Source: Meandrina meandrites
Taxonomy: Eukaryota; Cnidaria; Anthozoa; Scleractinia; Meandrinidae
Assembly (NCBI GenBank): GCA_963693305.1
Contig: OY855905.1
Span: 45,631,395 to 45,695,394, forward strand
DNA: 64,000 nt
Direction of reading: 5' to 3'
Made by a program: the position numbers and the translations under genes. Under the pieces are notes generated by a model that saw only the letters and a program-made list of their open reading frames with translations, ran no database searches and was not told where the DNA came from. Shown piece by piece: positions 1-16,219 of this stretch. Every line of letters begins with the position of its first letter. Position 1 is the first letter of the stretch.

Positions 1-547
1 CCACAGTCAGTTATTTTGGAAACCGTTTAATACCTAAGAGCGATCAACAGCCAGCTTCTCCTCACAGTATCAATACACAACCAAGTACCAGGTTAGGAGA
101 ATTGCTTGCAAAGTGATGAACACCAAAGGAAAACAAGTAAACTACATTCTGCCAACATGAATATTGTACTATAAGAAAATGTGTGGAGATCAGTAATGGG
201 AATTTGCATGTTGATACTGGGACTAAATGTGGAGGAAAAAGTACCATGTAGTTTTTGCTTGAGGTAAACTTGTGTTATGAGGGTTCCTTCAATTTCGCAA
301 TTAGCCTGCACGATTAAAAATCACTGAAAGTTGCTCGACATACATGTACAGTGACATCCCGCTTTTAACAGCACTTCAACACAAATTAAACAATAATTTT
401 TCCAGTCTTTTTCTAGACTATTCATTTCTAACATTAATATACTAATGAAATATGCAATACCTTTGAAAAAGGTTCTGTTAGAAGGAAACAGAAGGGCTTA
501 TAGCCCAATATGTATTTGTGCAACAATAGACTAAGGCTTTTTGTAAG
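1..547. other. Downstream flank / probable 3'UTR of the Rab11 gene
   Basis: This AT-rich stretch lies 3' of the Rab11 stop codon. Short open frames here match nothing recognisable. No AATAAA on the minus strand was seen close to the stop. An ACATGTA motif, repeated through the Rab11 introns, occurs near 345. Confidence 0.4.
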
Positions 548-5568
<5,021 letters not shown>

Positions 5569-6845
5569 TGCAGTAAACTTCAGTTAATCCTAGATAAATA
5601 ATACGTCTTTCAAATACTGCGTCTCTTATCACGGCCTCCTGCTCCGTATATTATTTTAGAGCCCAAAAATATTGGACAAGATTAAAAAGAAGGTTCTCCC
5701 GATCCCCGATGACGAAACAACCAAGAAACAAACCAAAGGATGACAAGGATTTTCGACAGATTGCAGTTTTCACTAACGGGCGGAAGCGATACAAAATGGC
5801 CGCCCTTCAAGGACTCGGCCTATGCTTCCAAATTTGGAAATGATGTAAGGGCCTGGGAACGAGTCTCGTTGTCATGTCAGTTTGTCACACGCAATTTTAC
5901 TACACGTCACACTACAAGTGTCACGCTTTCCACACAAAAAGCTGACATCACTTTCAAATTTATGAAATGACAATTTTTCGCACAAAATTAGGATAAGTTT
6001 TTGGGGGAGTGGGTTAAACTTTGATGCGAAATTTAAAACAATCATGCAAGGGAAAATGTCCGAAAAAATATTCATGCAAGCAAAAACGCCAAGGTGGCTC
6101 TGAACCACTCTGATAGAATTTTTTTAACTTAATGCCAAAAGTAGTAAAAGTTGTATCATGACAAGCTGATCATAACCTAAGTTATTTTTAGTTCACCCGC
6201 GGTTTTTAACGCGCGTTGTGCGGGATGTTCTCGCGTGTTTTTGAGAGAAGATCAGAAACGCAATGGCAGGAGATGTGGGGTGAAAGTGACTTACTGTACA
6301 CGTATTCATTTTGTCGACGAAATTAAATAGAGAAACATTCCCATAAAAATGATCTGAAGGCTAGCGAGTCCTAGAGGGATATGAGGGTCAAACAAAACTA
6401 TAAGAATAAGTAGTAGCACTGGCCGAGCTTAGTCTCAAGGGTCTCTCAAGTGGTGAGCAATGGTCAACCGTGGGTTGTGTGACACAACAGTGGCATCGCG
6501 CAATCACATTGAGTCAAATTTTAATTATTATTGTAAAGCGCCACGGACAACTAGTGGAGTATGGCGCTCTATGAATGCATTTTAATTTAATTTAAATAAT
6601 AACAATAATACAATTCGTAAATACTCTCATTTTTCGGCCATTTTAACTTAAGTAGAAATAAAAAGCACACTTGCACTGCGGTGACAAACATGAGAAGACA
6701 ATGCATGTTGGAAAAAAAACTTTGATTTTAAAAAATTGACGTTTCGTATGTTGCAGCATACACCTTCAGAAGTGACCGTTAGCTAGACTATAGTTATATT
6801 AAATGTATGTGAAGAAAGAATGGTACCTAATCTGGAAAAAAATGC

Positions 6846-6848
<3 letters not shown>

Positions 6849-6878
<30 letters not shown>
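6849..6878. repeat. (AAT)n microsatellite
   Basis: About ten ATA/AAT units next to the left end of the MITE at 6878. Confidence 0.9.
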
Positions 6879-7147
6879 TTATCACAAACAGACTAAGCCT
6901 AAAATCTGCGGCGAAACCATACATATTTATTATATGACTGAATCCGTGAACGAGCAAGATGAAGCGAATCCTATGTTGTGATTGGCTACCCGAGCGGGCA
7001 AGATATAGATGGGCCTATCCTGCCCGCTCGGGATCTCCCGCGTCGGTCCCGGCCATATAATAAATCCTTTATTGACCAAGCTTGTTCGGTCAAGATAGCT
7101 GGACATTTTTCTCCGCAGATTTCAGGCTAAATCTGTTTGTTATTAAT
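6878..7147. mobile_element. Foldback MITE with ~30-bp terminal inverted repeats
   Basis: The left end ATCACAAACAGACTAAGCC continues to AAATCTGCGG. The right end CCGCAGATTTCAGGCTAAA continues to TCTGTTTGTTATTAA, its imperfect reverse complement. An inner inverted pair is CCCGAGCGGGCAAG / CCTGCCCGCTCGGG. Both ends abut AAT/ATT repeats, suggesting insertion into a microsatellite. No open frame. Confidence 0.65.
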
Positions 7148-7213
7148 TATTATTATCGTTAAATTTTTCACGCTAGGTACCAGTCTTTTACTTCACATTT
7201 AAGTTGAATTGTA

Positions 7214-7692
7214 ATGCATCAGTCAATTCCAGCAGTGCCCATCCCCCCCCGGGCAACCCCGGGGCATTTCCTAATGTTGCCCGTCCCGGGGGTGGGGCAT
7301 TTGCGTACCTAGGGTTGACCCCCGGGCATTTGACACGTGGTTTCGAAACCGTGGAGTGAGTCGCGTATTCGTGATGGAGGCGTTTATAGGCCAAGACGTG
7401 GACTACGTTGCAGATTAGCTAGTCCATGAAGGACTAGAGAAGCTCGTGGATGTTCATGGATGTTTTTAAAGGTATATTTTCTGAATTTTAGATATTTCTT
7501 CATTGTCAAGAAGCAACAACTTGTATTATATTCTTATATCACCTATCGAGAGATTGGAAACAATCAACCCGGGAGCGGGGCATTTGCCCGGTTCCCTCAT
7601 CCCCACCCCGGGGAATTTACCAAAGAAATGCTAATGCCCGGGGGTTAGCCCGGGGGGGGGGGGGATGGGCACTGCTGGAATTGACTGATGCA
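7214..7692. mobile_element. MITE with 33-bp near-perfect terminal inverted repeats
   Basis: The left end starts ATGCATCAGTCAATTCCAGC and continues to AGTGCCCATCCCC; the right end carries the exact reverse complement. The interior near both ends repeats CCCGGGGCATTTGCC-like GC-rich words in opposite orientation. There is no coding capacity. It is nested inside the inverted pair at 6705-7872. Confidence 0.8.
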
Positions 7693-7933
7693 TAATCTTG
7701 CTATCAAATGGCCACTTTTTATTCTTATTCCTGTATTTGGCTCTTTCTAATATTTTTACTATTGTAACTATTGATATGTATTTTATCAATTGCAATAAAG
7801 ACACTTTATTTTATTTATTTATGTTGCAGCATGCGAAACGTTAAGTTTTTAAAATCGAAGTTTTTTTCCCACAATAATACCACTCTTTATACAGATGGCC
7901 TATCTCATACAAGGAGGTTTTCAATAGAGCACT

Positions 7934-7935
<2 letters not shown>

Positions 7936-7972
<37 letters not shown>
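7936..7972. repeat. (AAT)n microsatellite
   Basis: About twelve AAT units. Confidence 0.9.
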
Positions 7973-7974
<2 letters not shown>

Positions 7975-8747
7975 TTCGAATACTTGAAAAGTGGAAACCT
8001 AATTTTTATGTCGAAGTCTATTATATAAAGTTTTTCTAAAAGTGTTAAGCGTTATTTCTGATGGCGGGGTATGCATTTGAGTAGTCAAACTGATTTTGTA
8101 ATTTGAACAGTGCAGTCTGGAACAACCGACAGCATTCGTTAACTGCTCGACATTTCCGATCGCACGCCGCAAGAGGGGGCTTGAAAAGGTAAAACCCACG
8201 GAATCGTAGAAGGTTCGATTTGCAAACCAAAATATCGGGCAATTATATTCAACTGGTTGTTTTCTTTATCTGATTTCTGTCTCAATCTCTTCTCCTTGCC
8301 ACGGGGTCCAGATTGGATGTTTTTCTTTTACTTTGATCACGATATTTTTGTATATTTTATCAACGTCACGCCCGCGTACCATTCATAGGAACCAATCTTT
8401 AGACGTTTACCAGAGGCTAACCCGCGGTTTGTTCGCCTCTTTGGGCGGTACTTCAAACTTTCAAAATACCTTGGAGTGGGCTTAATCTATTCAAGCAAAA
8501 CTGGTACACAATATTAGATCTATTCACGCGAAAATCACGAGTTTGAATGATATGAGTGCAGTACACCCGTCCTTTCCCGATTTCTCTATACACATACAGT
8601 TAATTTTATTGTATCTATGAGCAAAATGGTTGCAGTCAAGAAAAAAGAAAAAAGTAGTTTCGTTAACAACACACCCATTTTATAGTTTGACGCAGGGATC
8701 CAGGGAATTCGTGGCTCTTCTTGTACTTTCACTTCCGTTCTCTTTTA

Positions 8748-8770
8748 AGACCGGAAGTTACGTCATTGAG
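8748..8770. promoter_or_regulatory. Candidate ETS + CRE-like site upstream of ephrin gene 1
   Basis: ACCGGAAGTTACGTCATT lies about 170 bp upstream of the chosen start codon. It joins an ETS core (CCGGAAGT) to a CRE-like core (TTACGTCA). An inverted ETS-like ACTTCCG lies 20 bp upstream, near 8731. Function is inferred from motifs only. Confidence 0.3.
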
Positions 8771-8925
8771 TTAATGGCTGATGTTTACAACGAATGCAAA
8801 TTTCCCGCGAACTTCTGAGAAAAACAAAGCTCTTGGTCATAAGACCGGTATTGTATTTTTCGGTCACTCTGAGGTCGGGGCTGTTTGAGCCTGTTTCTAC
8901 AGCTATTTCTGCTAAAAGTGCAAAA

Positions 8926-11900
8926 ATGGGAGTTATCAACGGAAGACAGTTTGCTTTACTGCTCCTAATTTTTGTGTTCGATCTGGGAAGAACTGAGTTG
9001 TATCCATCAATTCAATGGACTCCTCTTAACCCAATGTAAGTACTGATGGGAACAAAGGGTTTGATTGTTTATTTTAGCTGTAGAAAACGGTATAAAAAGT
9101 AAAGAAAGCTTATGAACCGTGTCTACGGGTTCGAAAAATTTAGTTGGCGACGAGGATCACAAAATAATAAGCTTATACTGACTCAAAATGTTCGATTGCA
9201 AGCGATTCCCTTTGAAGCAGAAGTTCCCTTTTCGTATACCGGAACATTGAAAGTTTTAGCAGAACTTGTGTTATTAAATGACAAGAAACAACATCAGATC
9301 CCGTGTGAGTGACAAGAAAAGAAGAAGGACGAATTTTTATTATTGAAACCTTTGTTTCTCTGCTGCGTGCAAGTTTCAGACCGCACACTGCGCAGACGTG
9401 ACGGAAGATCTCGCCAAGCCGACGTGTTTGTCTCGAAGTTGCTCGTGTTTTGAACTCGCTGAGCAATAACGACCCAATAACCTGGTTTCTTTACTCTACC
9501 TTGTCCGCTGGTGCAATATGTCTTATCAATAATGAAGACAAAATTGCTGCAATCTACAATTTTTAGTCTCACAAGTTTATAGGTGAAACAGAAATATAAC
9601 TTGGAAGCCAAGAAGTTCAGCTTCAACGTGCGTGGTTAAATGTTTGTTTTGTTCTTTCTAATGCCAGTTCCTAAGCACTGATTAACTCGGCTAACGACAC
9701 TCGCAAACTAGATCGTCCAAGCGAGGAAAATTTTCAGAAATTTCCCAATACGTAATGTCACGGGACTCTTAATTTTAGGTCTTTTGTAATTTTATTTCTT
9801 AGAATTCTGTACACGCCTTTTTCCTGTCCTTTCATAAACATTTGCGGAAGTGTTTGGCAAGTTTCCCGTGTCGTCAGAGCTTAAAAACTGCATAAAATCG
9901 AACCTGCCACTTTCAAGACGTGCTTAACTTATTAAAAATGCATGAAATTAAAAGAAAACAAATTTAGCCTGAACTCCCGTGTAGAATTTAATATCTCGTT
10001 ATGATCCTCTCGATCTCTATCAGTCATTTTGTACTGAAAAATTCAAAATACAGCTGTTGTTCAGCCAAAAATTAATAATAAAAATGGAGTTCTACACTCT
10101 ACAGAAAGAGCCCTGTGGGCTGGCTGCATATGGATTGGGGAAAACCTTAGCTAAGTGCGTTTCGATCTTACTTGAATGCCTGGAGCTTTAATCAGATTTT
10201 TTCTGTCCGCTGAAAGAACGACTGCACAAATTGACATGACTGAATCTGACTGAACCTTTTTTCTTACTAATTATGTGAATTTAGAGAAAAGCTATCGTAT
10301 TTTCTACCATTGCGCGAACGTGTTCTGTAGGCTGCTGGCCATTCGTGTTACAATTGATATTTTTAGATCATGACATCATCATTTACAATTACAACATTTT
10401 ATGGTTGCAATTTAATCTTGGCTAAAGAAGATACAAAAGATGATGCTGGCTCCAGTTTCAGTTATATTTGGATACCAAAGCTTGTCCATCAATCCGATCT
10501 ATAAGCTCTTTGTGGCTGATGGTAAACCGATGATGAATTGACTTTATAATTTATTTTATATTATTTGTTTTTAATCGTCACCCGTTTTCCTTGTCTGGCA
10601 ATGGGTCTTTTAATATTTCCAAAATTTATTCCGTTTACCGAATTTTATTTCTGAACCTTTAAAATTCATTATTTGGGACATATCAACTTCGGAAAAAGCA
10701 TCAGGTACAAAATATTCGAAATAAGTTGAACTTTATTTCACTTGGCTAGAGAAAAGTTGAACGTGATTTCAGCCAAAGGGAAAAACAACAGCGGGTAAAC
10801 ACGACGTGTTTTATAAAACCAATAAAAGCGAAGGTCGCAATGGTTGTTTTGGCAGCTGTCATGTTGGTGAAGAATTTCTTACGGTTGCTAAGAAACAGAA
10901 TTTCGAGTTAAGATAAAGTGGACAATGGGCAATCATTTTGTAAAAACATTAACAAAATACCGACAAGGGAGATTTGTACCTCAATAGCCGTCAATAGTCG
11001 TAACAGTGAAAGTCTTCAGATTTGCAATGGTGATTTCCTAACATCCTGCCGAGCGCAAGGTTCCCCCCCCCCCCCCCTCCCCTCCCCCTAAAGCCTACTT
11101 TTTTATGGTAAGACAATTGCGGTTCCTTTGCTAGTTGCTCATTACTTAACCTAAGCTGGTGCTTACCATTTAGCCAAAAAAATCCGGAAATTTCGGTTGA
11201 AAGTCAAATGGAACAGTAATTTTCGTTAAAATCCGTTCGGAAATTGTAAGCTTCCTCCAGAGGTAGTCCTCATTTCCGTTCGGAGCGGAACGTCGGAAAT
11301 TTCCTTACCATTTACACGATTTCCCAGTTCCAGTCTCTCATCAACGGAAAACAATAACAGGAAACCGAACTTCAAATGGTAAGCGCCATCTCGTTCGGTT
11401 GGTTTGCTGATTTTGGAAAATCCCTTACCATTATTCAATGTTCATCCGAACTGGTTCCTTCCGACAAATGGTAAGCACCCTATCCTAAACGTCTTGTTAA
11501 TCCGAAAACCAGTGCGGGCGGGTTTCTATCAAAGACTGAAAACGTGGTTTTAAGGAACTGCCGTACTAATTCATTAATTTGACTTTTATTGGTCTCTGCA
11601 GATTTGCGACGAACAGAACACATTGTGTTCACCCAATGTCCAAGCTGATATTCGTGTGCCCTAACACCGCTACCATCGTAACAAGACTTGCTACAAGTAG
11701 TGTGCTCGAGCCACAGTACGAAAATCTCTGGCTGGTCAGCAGACACAGCTATGAGCGCTGCCAAGTGAATAAGTCGATTGACAGCCAACTTATATTGTGC
11801 GACAAACCCTTCAACTTAAAATATTATACGGTAATTTTTAAGAGATACAGTGCAAGCGACGATCCCAAGTTTGAACCAGGAAAGGACTACTATTTTATAG

Positions 11901-14900
11901 GTAAGAACAATCTCCGGTGAATTCGAAACTTTAACTTTAAGGCCCACCCAGTGTGATCGTCCGGATGAGAGTAGTTCTGAGAAAAAACTGTTGTTGGTGA
12001 CTAACTACTAACTACTCTCACTGACGCGGACGATCACACTGTACGAACTATTAATTCAGTATGTTTATTCCGAGATTATTTTTTCTTTTTTTTGCTAGCG
12101 ACTTCAGATGGCAAACAATCTTCCATTCAGAGCACTTCTGGAGGAAACTGTAGAAAACACAACATGAAGCTAAAATTCCACATTTGTACAAGCAGTGGAG
12201 GTCAGTTATCGTGCTTCTAACTATTGCGCCTCTTTTTTTTTCCTTCGAGAGAACGATTGAAAAAAAAAAACACTCACTTAAAAGCTATCCTAGCTGCATT
12301 AGCTCTTCAAGTTTTTTCAAGTTTTTCGCTCGCAATAAGTTTTAAAATCTTTCTCTTTCGCAGCCTGTTTAATTTCAGTTTGTCATTATCCCAAATACTA
12401 TCTTTAAAAAATAACTAATATTCAAAATTGTGAGGTTTCCTGCAATTGAATTTGAAAGTAATTATGTACATCACTTCTTGTTTTGTTTTGTTGTTTTTTT
12501 TTATAACCTTTTTGGTGTGGCATAAAAGTGATGAACGGTGATCGTGAAGTCTAGCTATAGGTAGTTCGAAAACAAAATCCATGCTGAACCTCATACAAAA
12601 AACAATGCCTTTGCTAAAGAAAACTGATTGGAACTCCATTCGACGAAATCAATTTCGCATTGTTTTATTAGTTCTGATGTCAGAAACTCGTACCAAACAC
12701 GAAGACGTTTTCTTTTTGCATAGATCCGCGTTGTCAAAGTGATGAAATGTGCAATGGTATAACTCCTACGGAAGCACAAATCACTACCAAGCCAACCAAT
12801 CCACCACCAACAACAGCAGCTGTACCTACCCAGAACACAAAAAACGCATCATGTGCAAACTACACTATACCCACCACAAGAGTGAGCAATCCAGGTAAGA
12901 CTAAGCTCGGCTTATTACTGTTTGTGGACTCTGGATCGCGCAGTCTGAGTTCCCACCTGGAGTCGAGTAACCTGCAACAAACCAGCATCCCATACAGGGG
13001 AATTAGCATGCATACCCATGTACTCGCATAACAAACAGGAATTGAATAGTGGACACGTACCAGCGCGGCCAAGTGGCTAGGGCGCTGGACATGTAACAAC
13101 CGGAGGTCCCGGGGTTCAAATTCTCCTCCCTGCCACTAGATGAAGTTTTGTTCTGTGGTTCCGAATTCAACTCCCATACGCTTTAGAGACGGGTAACTGG
13201 TTACTCTCCTGCCTGTTGGGATTTGTAACAAATTTCTGTTCTATTTGCAATATTTGTTTGCTTATTGCAGTGTCCTAAATTAGCACAACACTGCCAAAAA
13301 AGTGATTTACTTAGTTTTATATTTTTCGTTTTGCACACGCCATTCCATACAAAAACAGGAATCGTGGAAATTTATAGCCTATAAGCATTCTCCTCTCATC
13401 TGGCCTCATAGCTTATTCGATAAACGGAGTAAAGCTTGGTTATTTCAGCAAAAACTTTGACTTGTGAAATTTCGCGAATAAGAAGTAAAAGAAGGTGCAT
13501 GGTGTAAACGAGGGGTAAGGTAAAATAAAATAAATAAATCACTTTATTTAAGTGTCAAATGTATTTAGCACTGGTGTGCTAATTGGGGACACTGTGTATT
13601 CCAGATCGAATTGGAATTTGGAAGTGTTAGTTTTTATGGAGGGAGGAAAACCGGAGAACCCGGAGAAAAACCCTCGGAGCAAGGACGAGAACCAACAACA
13701 AACTCAACCCACATATGATACCGGGCCGGAGTCGAACCCGGGCCACATTGGTGGGAGGCGAGCGCTCTCACCACTGCGCCACCCCTGCTCCCGATAGATA
13801 GATGCTGTTCTCTGGCGCGATTAGCTTGCATTGCTCAGTGGCGTTTATCAAGGTCTATTGAGGTACTGACGCGCCATGGCAAGCTAGTCCATCGCACTAT
13901 TCCCCTCCCCTCCCCTCCCCACACGTCCTCCCTACCAAAGCGTTTTGTCACGGAGAGAGACACAGTGAGAGTATTTCAAATCAAGAGAATACTACAGCGC
14001 AACTAGACCTCTGCTAGATAGCGTTCGAATCCGGACCACTGGATCCGGATTTCACTGACCAACCATTGGGCCACCTCACCACCTCAACTATACTGCACGA
14101 GTGATTACGACGAGACAAAACCTCCTCAAAACGTTAAAAATAAAACATTTTATTTCACAAAATTTCCTTTTGTATATTGGTTTTAGCGAGTGGCGTTTCG
14201 TCATTCCTAAGATACCCTTTATCCCATTTTTTTTCGTTTTGGCTGTGTTCCACTATTCAAATTCCTCATTTGCTACGAATTTGCAGGAACTCAATTTGGA
14301 AAATAAATTTTCCTGTGCTGCGTGGCACTTTAAAAATACAAAAAAGGTAAAAAAGTTCTCACTAAATGAGTTAAGTGCCTTGGGAAACGTTTAAAGTTCC
14401 ATACGTTTTGGGCTTTTTTAGCCCTTCATCAGTGGAAGTCAAGATTTCAGTAGATTTCAGTTATTAACGCTGTCTTGCGCCATGAAAACAAGTTTGAGTT
14501 CAAAAAACGTGCGCGCGCGAGAAGAGCGCGCGACAATCTAAAGATATTTAAAATCCGAATTCAGACCATGTGGTTGACTTGTGCCCAGCTTAAAAATTAG
14601 GCGCATTTCCTGGCGTTTGAGGTTTTTGTTTCCATCGCAGAGCATGACCCCTCGGACTTGTACGTCCTGCAGGGCATGTCCATTTGAATTAAAATGCTCC
14701 GCGACAGGAAATTTTGGCAGGCTTTTCTCAATGCTGCGGAGATGCTCGCCGAAGCGTTCTCTAAGAGTACGGCCTGTTTCGCCGATGTAGACGGCGGAGC
14801 AACGGCGGCAAGAGATGCCATATACCAAGCCAGACGATTGACAGGTGAAAGCATCCTTGATGGTAATTGCGCTGTAGGGTGCTGTCACGAGAGATGTAAT

Positions 14901-16219
14901 CACATGTGCGGCAGCGGTTGTGTGTGCAAGGAGAAGTTCCCACGTGAGGACCAGGTTGGCTACGGTCAGCGGTGTGCACTAAGGTGTCCCGGACGTTGCG
15001 ATCGCGGCGATAGGCTACTAGCGGCGGCTGAGGGAATATTTCTTTTGTTTGTGGGTCGCCAGATAAGATGTTGAAATTGCTCAGAAGGATTCGCTTGATT
15101 CTTTCACTTAAAGGGTGGAATGTGAGAACCAAGGGAATTCGACTAAGGTCTCTACTTTCGGGGTCTTGATGTTTTATTACGTCATTACGGTTGACCCGTT
15201 GAATCGCGTCCAGGTCACGCTGAAGAGAGGCGGCACAGTACCTACGCTGACAGAAAAAAGAAATCATTTCCCTGCCTTTCTCCAGAAAATCGGAGTCATC
15301 AGAGCAGAAACGCAGTCAACTTCTAAGACTTCGGCGAAACAGGCCGTACTCTTAGAGAACGCTTCGGCGAGCATCTCCGCAGCATTGAGAAAAGCCTGCC
15401 AGTATTTCCTGTCGCGGAGCATTTTAATTCAAATGGACATGCCCTGCAGGACGTACAAGTCCGAGGGGTCATGCTCTGCGATGAAAACAAAAACCGCAAA
15501 CGCCAGGAAATGCGCCTAATTTTTAAGCTGGGCACAAGTCAACCACACGGTCTGAATTCGGGTTTTAAATATCTTTAGATTGTCGCGCGCTCTTCTCGCG
15601 CGCGCACGTTTTTTGAACTCAAACTTGTTTTCATGGCGCAAGACAGCGTTAATAACTGAAATCTACTGAAATCTTGACTTCCACTGATGAAGGGCTAAGC
15701 CCGAAACGTATGGAACTTTAAACGTTTCCCAAGGCACTTAACTCATTTAGTGAGAACTTTTTACTTTTTTCAATTTAAACTATACCATTCTCTAAATACG
15801 ATGTGGCAATATTCTTGGTTTGCAACCACGTGACAAGGCGGTCATGTTTGTGGGCAAAGCAATAAAAAAAAAATTCTCAGAATTTGCGTGACAAAAAGGG
15901 TTAAATTCCCAGCGGAGGAAAACGCTTTGTTCTTGTCCACCAGCATGGCTGCAGTGACGTCAGCTGCAAACCAGCAGTAGATTGACAACCAAAGGTTTTT
16001 CTCCTTGCAGATAATCCTGAAACAGATAGGAGCATGTTAGTGAAGGAATCAACTTACCAGATTACTATTGGTTTTCTTGCGTTCATATCTGTTGTTCTGC
16101 TCGTCGTCTCTGCTTTCTTGCTTCGCCGGAACAGAAAAACTTCGTCATCATCATCACGTGACAGTGCCTCATTCGTGTTAAAGGTCGGCAGTGATAGCAC
16201 TGATGGGGACTGGAACTGA
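8926..16219 (+). CDS. Ephrin-like transmembrane ligand, gene 1 of tandem cluster
   Basis: Exons 8926-9035, 11602-11900, 12099-12200, 12724-12894 and 16011-16219 join in frame (phases 2,1,1,1) to 296 residues. The start gives a clean signal peptide (hydrophobic FALLLLIFVF) followed by ELYPSIQWTPLNP; an in-frame ATG at 8794 is upstream. Exons 2-3 encode the ephrin receptor-binding domain: VCPN, SYERC, ILCDKP, FKRYSAS, FEPGKDYYFIGATSDG, then GGNCRKHNMKLKF, matching the cysteine pattern and closing GGxC...MK strand of ephrin-Bs. Exon 4 is a Thr/Pro-rich linker with DPRC and N-glycosylation sites. Exon 5 has a membrane helix (ITIGFLAFISVVLLVVSAFLL) and a 31-residue tail that is Ser-rich, lacks tyrosine and ends GDWN. 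Family knowledge: ephrins bind Eph receptor kinases at cell contacts. The 3.1-kb last intron is filled with SINEs and a Penelope-like element. Confidence 0.88.
9036..11601. other. Intron 1 of ephrin gene 1
   Basis: The intron has a GTAAGT donor and a TCTCTGCAG acceptor. Apart from a C homopolymer near 11062-11078 and the MITE at 11158-11479, no recognisable element or exon was seen. The 9294-9626 minus-strand open frame has no domain signature. Confidence 0.6.
11158..11479. mobile_element. MITE with GGTGCTTACCATTT terminal inverted repeats
   Basis: The 14-bp ends GGTGCTTACCATTT and AAATGGTAAGCACC are perfect inverted repeats. Internal copies of CTTACCATT and AATGGTAAG occur near 11305, 11375 and 11425, so the ends are echoed inside. 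No coding capacity. It sits just before exon 2 of ephrin gene 1. Confidence 0.75.
11950..12041. repeat. Short hairpin MITE in ephrin gene 1 intron 2
   Basis: CAGTGTGATCGTCCG opens the element and CGGACGATCACACTG closes it; GAGAGTAGTT and AACTACTCTC add inner pairing. The loop is only about 40 bp. Confidence 0.75.
13055..13145 (+). mobile_element. tRNA-derived SINE head
   Basis: AGCGCGGCCAAGTGGCTAGG resembles a pol III A box region, and CGGGGTTCAAATTC resembles a B box about 45 bp downstream. The body does not fold as an intact tRNA and lies in the last intron of ephrin gene 1, so it is read as a SINE, not a tRNA gene. Confidence 0.55.
13518..13797 (-). mobile_element. tRNA-derived SINE, nearly full length
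   Basis: Read on the minus strand it begins GGGAGCAGGGGTGGCGCAGT (A box TGGCGCAGTGGTGAG), has a B box GGGTTCGACTCC, and runs through a body with CTCCGGTTTTCCTCCC to an AT-rich end (CACTTAAATAAAG). This is the classic order of a tRNA-headed SINE. Confidence 0.75.
13890..14095 (-). mobile_element. Partial tRNA-derived SINE
   Basis: On the minus strand GTGGCCCAATGGTTGGTCA (A box-like) is followed by CCGGATTCGAACG (B box-like). The body after it is short and degenerate. It is related to the SINE family at 42895 and 52870. Confidence 0.5.
14343..15290 (-). mobile_element. Penelope-like retroelement 3' part with GIY-YIG endonuclease (decayed)
   Basis: Minus-strand frames at 15267-14890 and 14903-14538 together resemble the C-terminal part of a Penelope-like element. 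The first has PLVLTFHPLSERIKRILL, EIFPQPPLVAYRR and a Cys motif CRTCDYIS. The second has the GIY-YIG nuclease core (LVYGISCRRC, AVYIGETGRTLRERFGEHL) and ends SDFKYL. A frameshift near 14885 breaks the join, so the copy is dead. The 3' flank holds a degenerate hammerhead. The outer about 445 bp are repeated inverted at 15328-15770. It lies in the last intron of ephrin gene 1. Confidence 0.85.
14393..14439 (-). ncRNA. Degenerate type I hammerhead ribozyme of the Penelope-like element
   Basis: Read on the minus strand: stem I TTCCA, core CTGATGA, stem II GGGCT..AGCCC, then CAAAAC where GAAAC is expected, and GTATGGAA closing stem I. The lost G of the GAAA core predicts weak or no self-cleavage. 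Such ribozymes with a minimal stem III are known in Penelope-like elements. Confidence 0.6.
15328..15770 (+). mobile_element. Second Penelope-like fragment, inverted relative to the first
   Basis: This plus-strand copy matches the reverse complement of 14345-14790 almost base for base. It starts inside the GIY-YIG domain (GETGRTLRERFGEHL read from GGCGAAACAGGCCG), runs uninterrupted to the stop after SGFKYL near 15580, and continues through the hammerhead into the shared 3' tail. The two copies form a head-to-head inverted pair with about 540 bp between them. Confidence 0.85.
15677..15718 (+). ncRNA. Type I hammerhead ribozyme, intact core, minimal stem III
   Basis: Visible order: stem I 5' strand TTCCA (15679-15683), core CTGATGA (15684-15690), stem II GGGC-TAA-GCCC, core GAAA (15703-15706), a one-pair stem III, cleavage triplet GTA (15708-15710), then stem I 3' strand TGGAA. 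All invariant core bases are present. This layout matches the hammerheads described in Penelope-like retroelements. Confidence 0.75.

Larger units (their letters stand above)
6705..7872. repeat. Inverted pair of Penelope/retrozyme-like ends flanking nested MITEs
   Basis: About 48 bp at 6705-6755 reappear as the reverse complement at 7822-7872; the shared core is GCGAAACGTTAAG or ACGAAACGTCAAT followed by AAAATC.AAGTTTTTTTCC. On the minus strand the left copy reads CTGAAGGTGTATG...CATACGAAACGTC, which is hammerhead-like (CUGAAG, stem-loop, GAAAC). Between the two arms sit two other foldback elements. Confidence 0.5.
5569..8925. other. Intergenic region between divergent Rab11 and ephrin gene 1
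   Basis: This 3.4-kb spacer must contain both promoters. Besides the repeats listed separately it holds an ACAAAATGGCCGCC word near 5791, resembling a YY1 site, and a repeat tail near 6530-6590 (TTGTAAAGCGCC ... GGCGCTCTATGAATG) typical of SINE/LINE2-like 3' ends. No convincing coding exon was seen. Confidence 0.45.

Noticed and set aside
5740..5970. Possible first exon divergent from Rab11
   Set aside because: No signal peptide or domain, and no downstream exon continues it; probably promoter DNA.
9294..9626. 110-codon minus-strand open frame in ephrin gene 1 intron 1
   Set aside because: No domain or splice support.
14538..14903. GIY-YIG protein as a bacterial or phage transfer
   Set aside because: The flanking linker motifs, inverted copy and hammerhead identify a Penelope-like retroelement.
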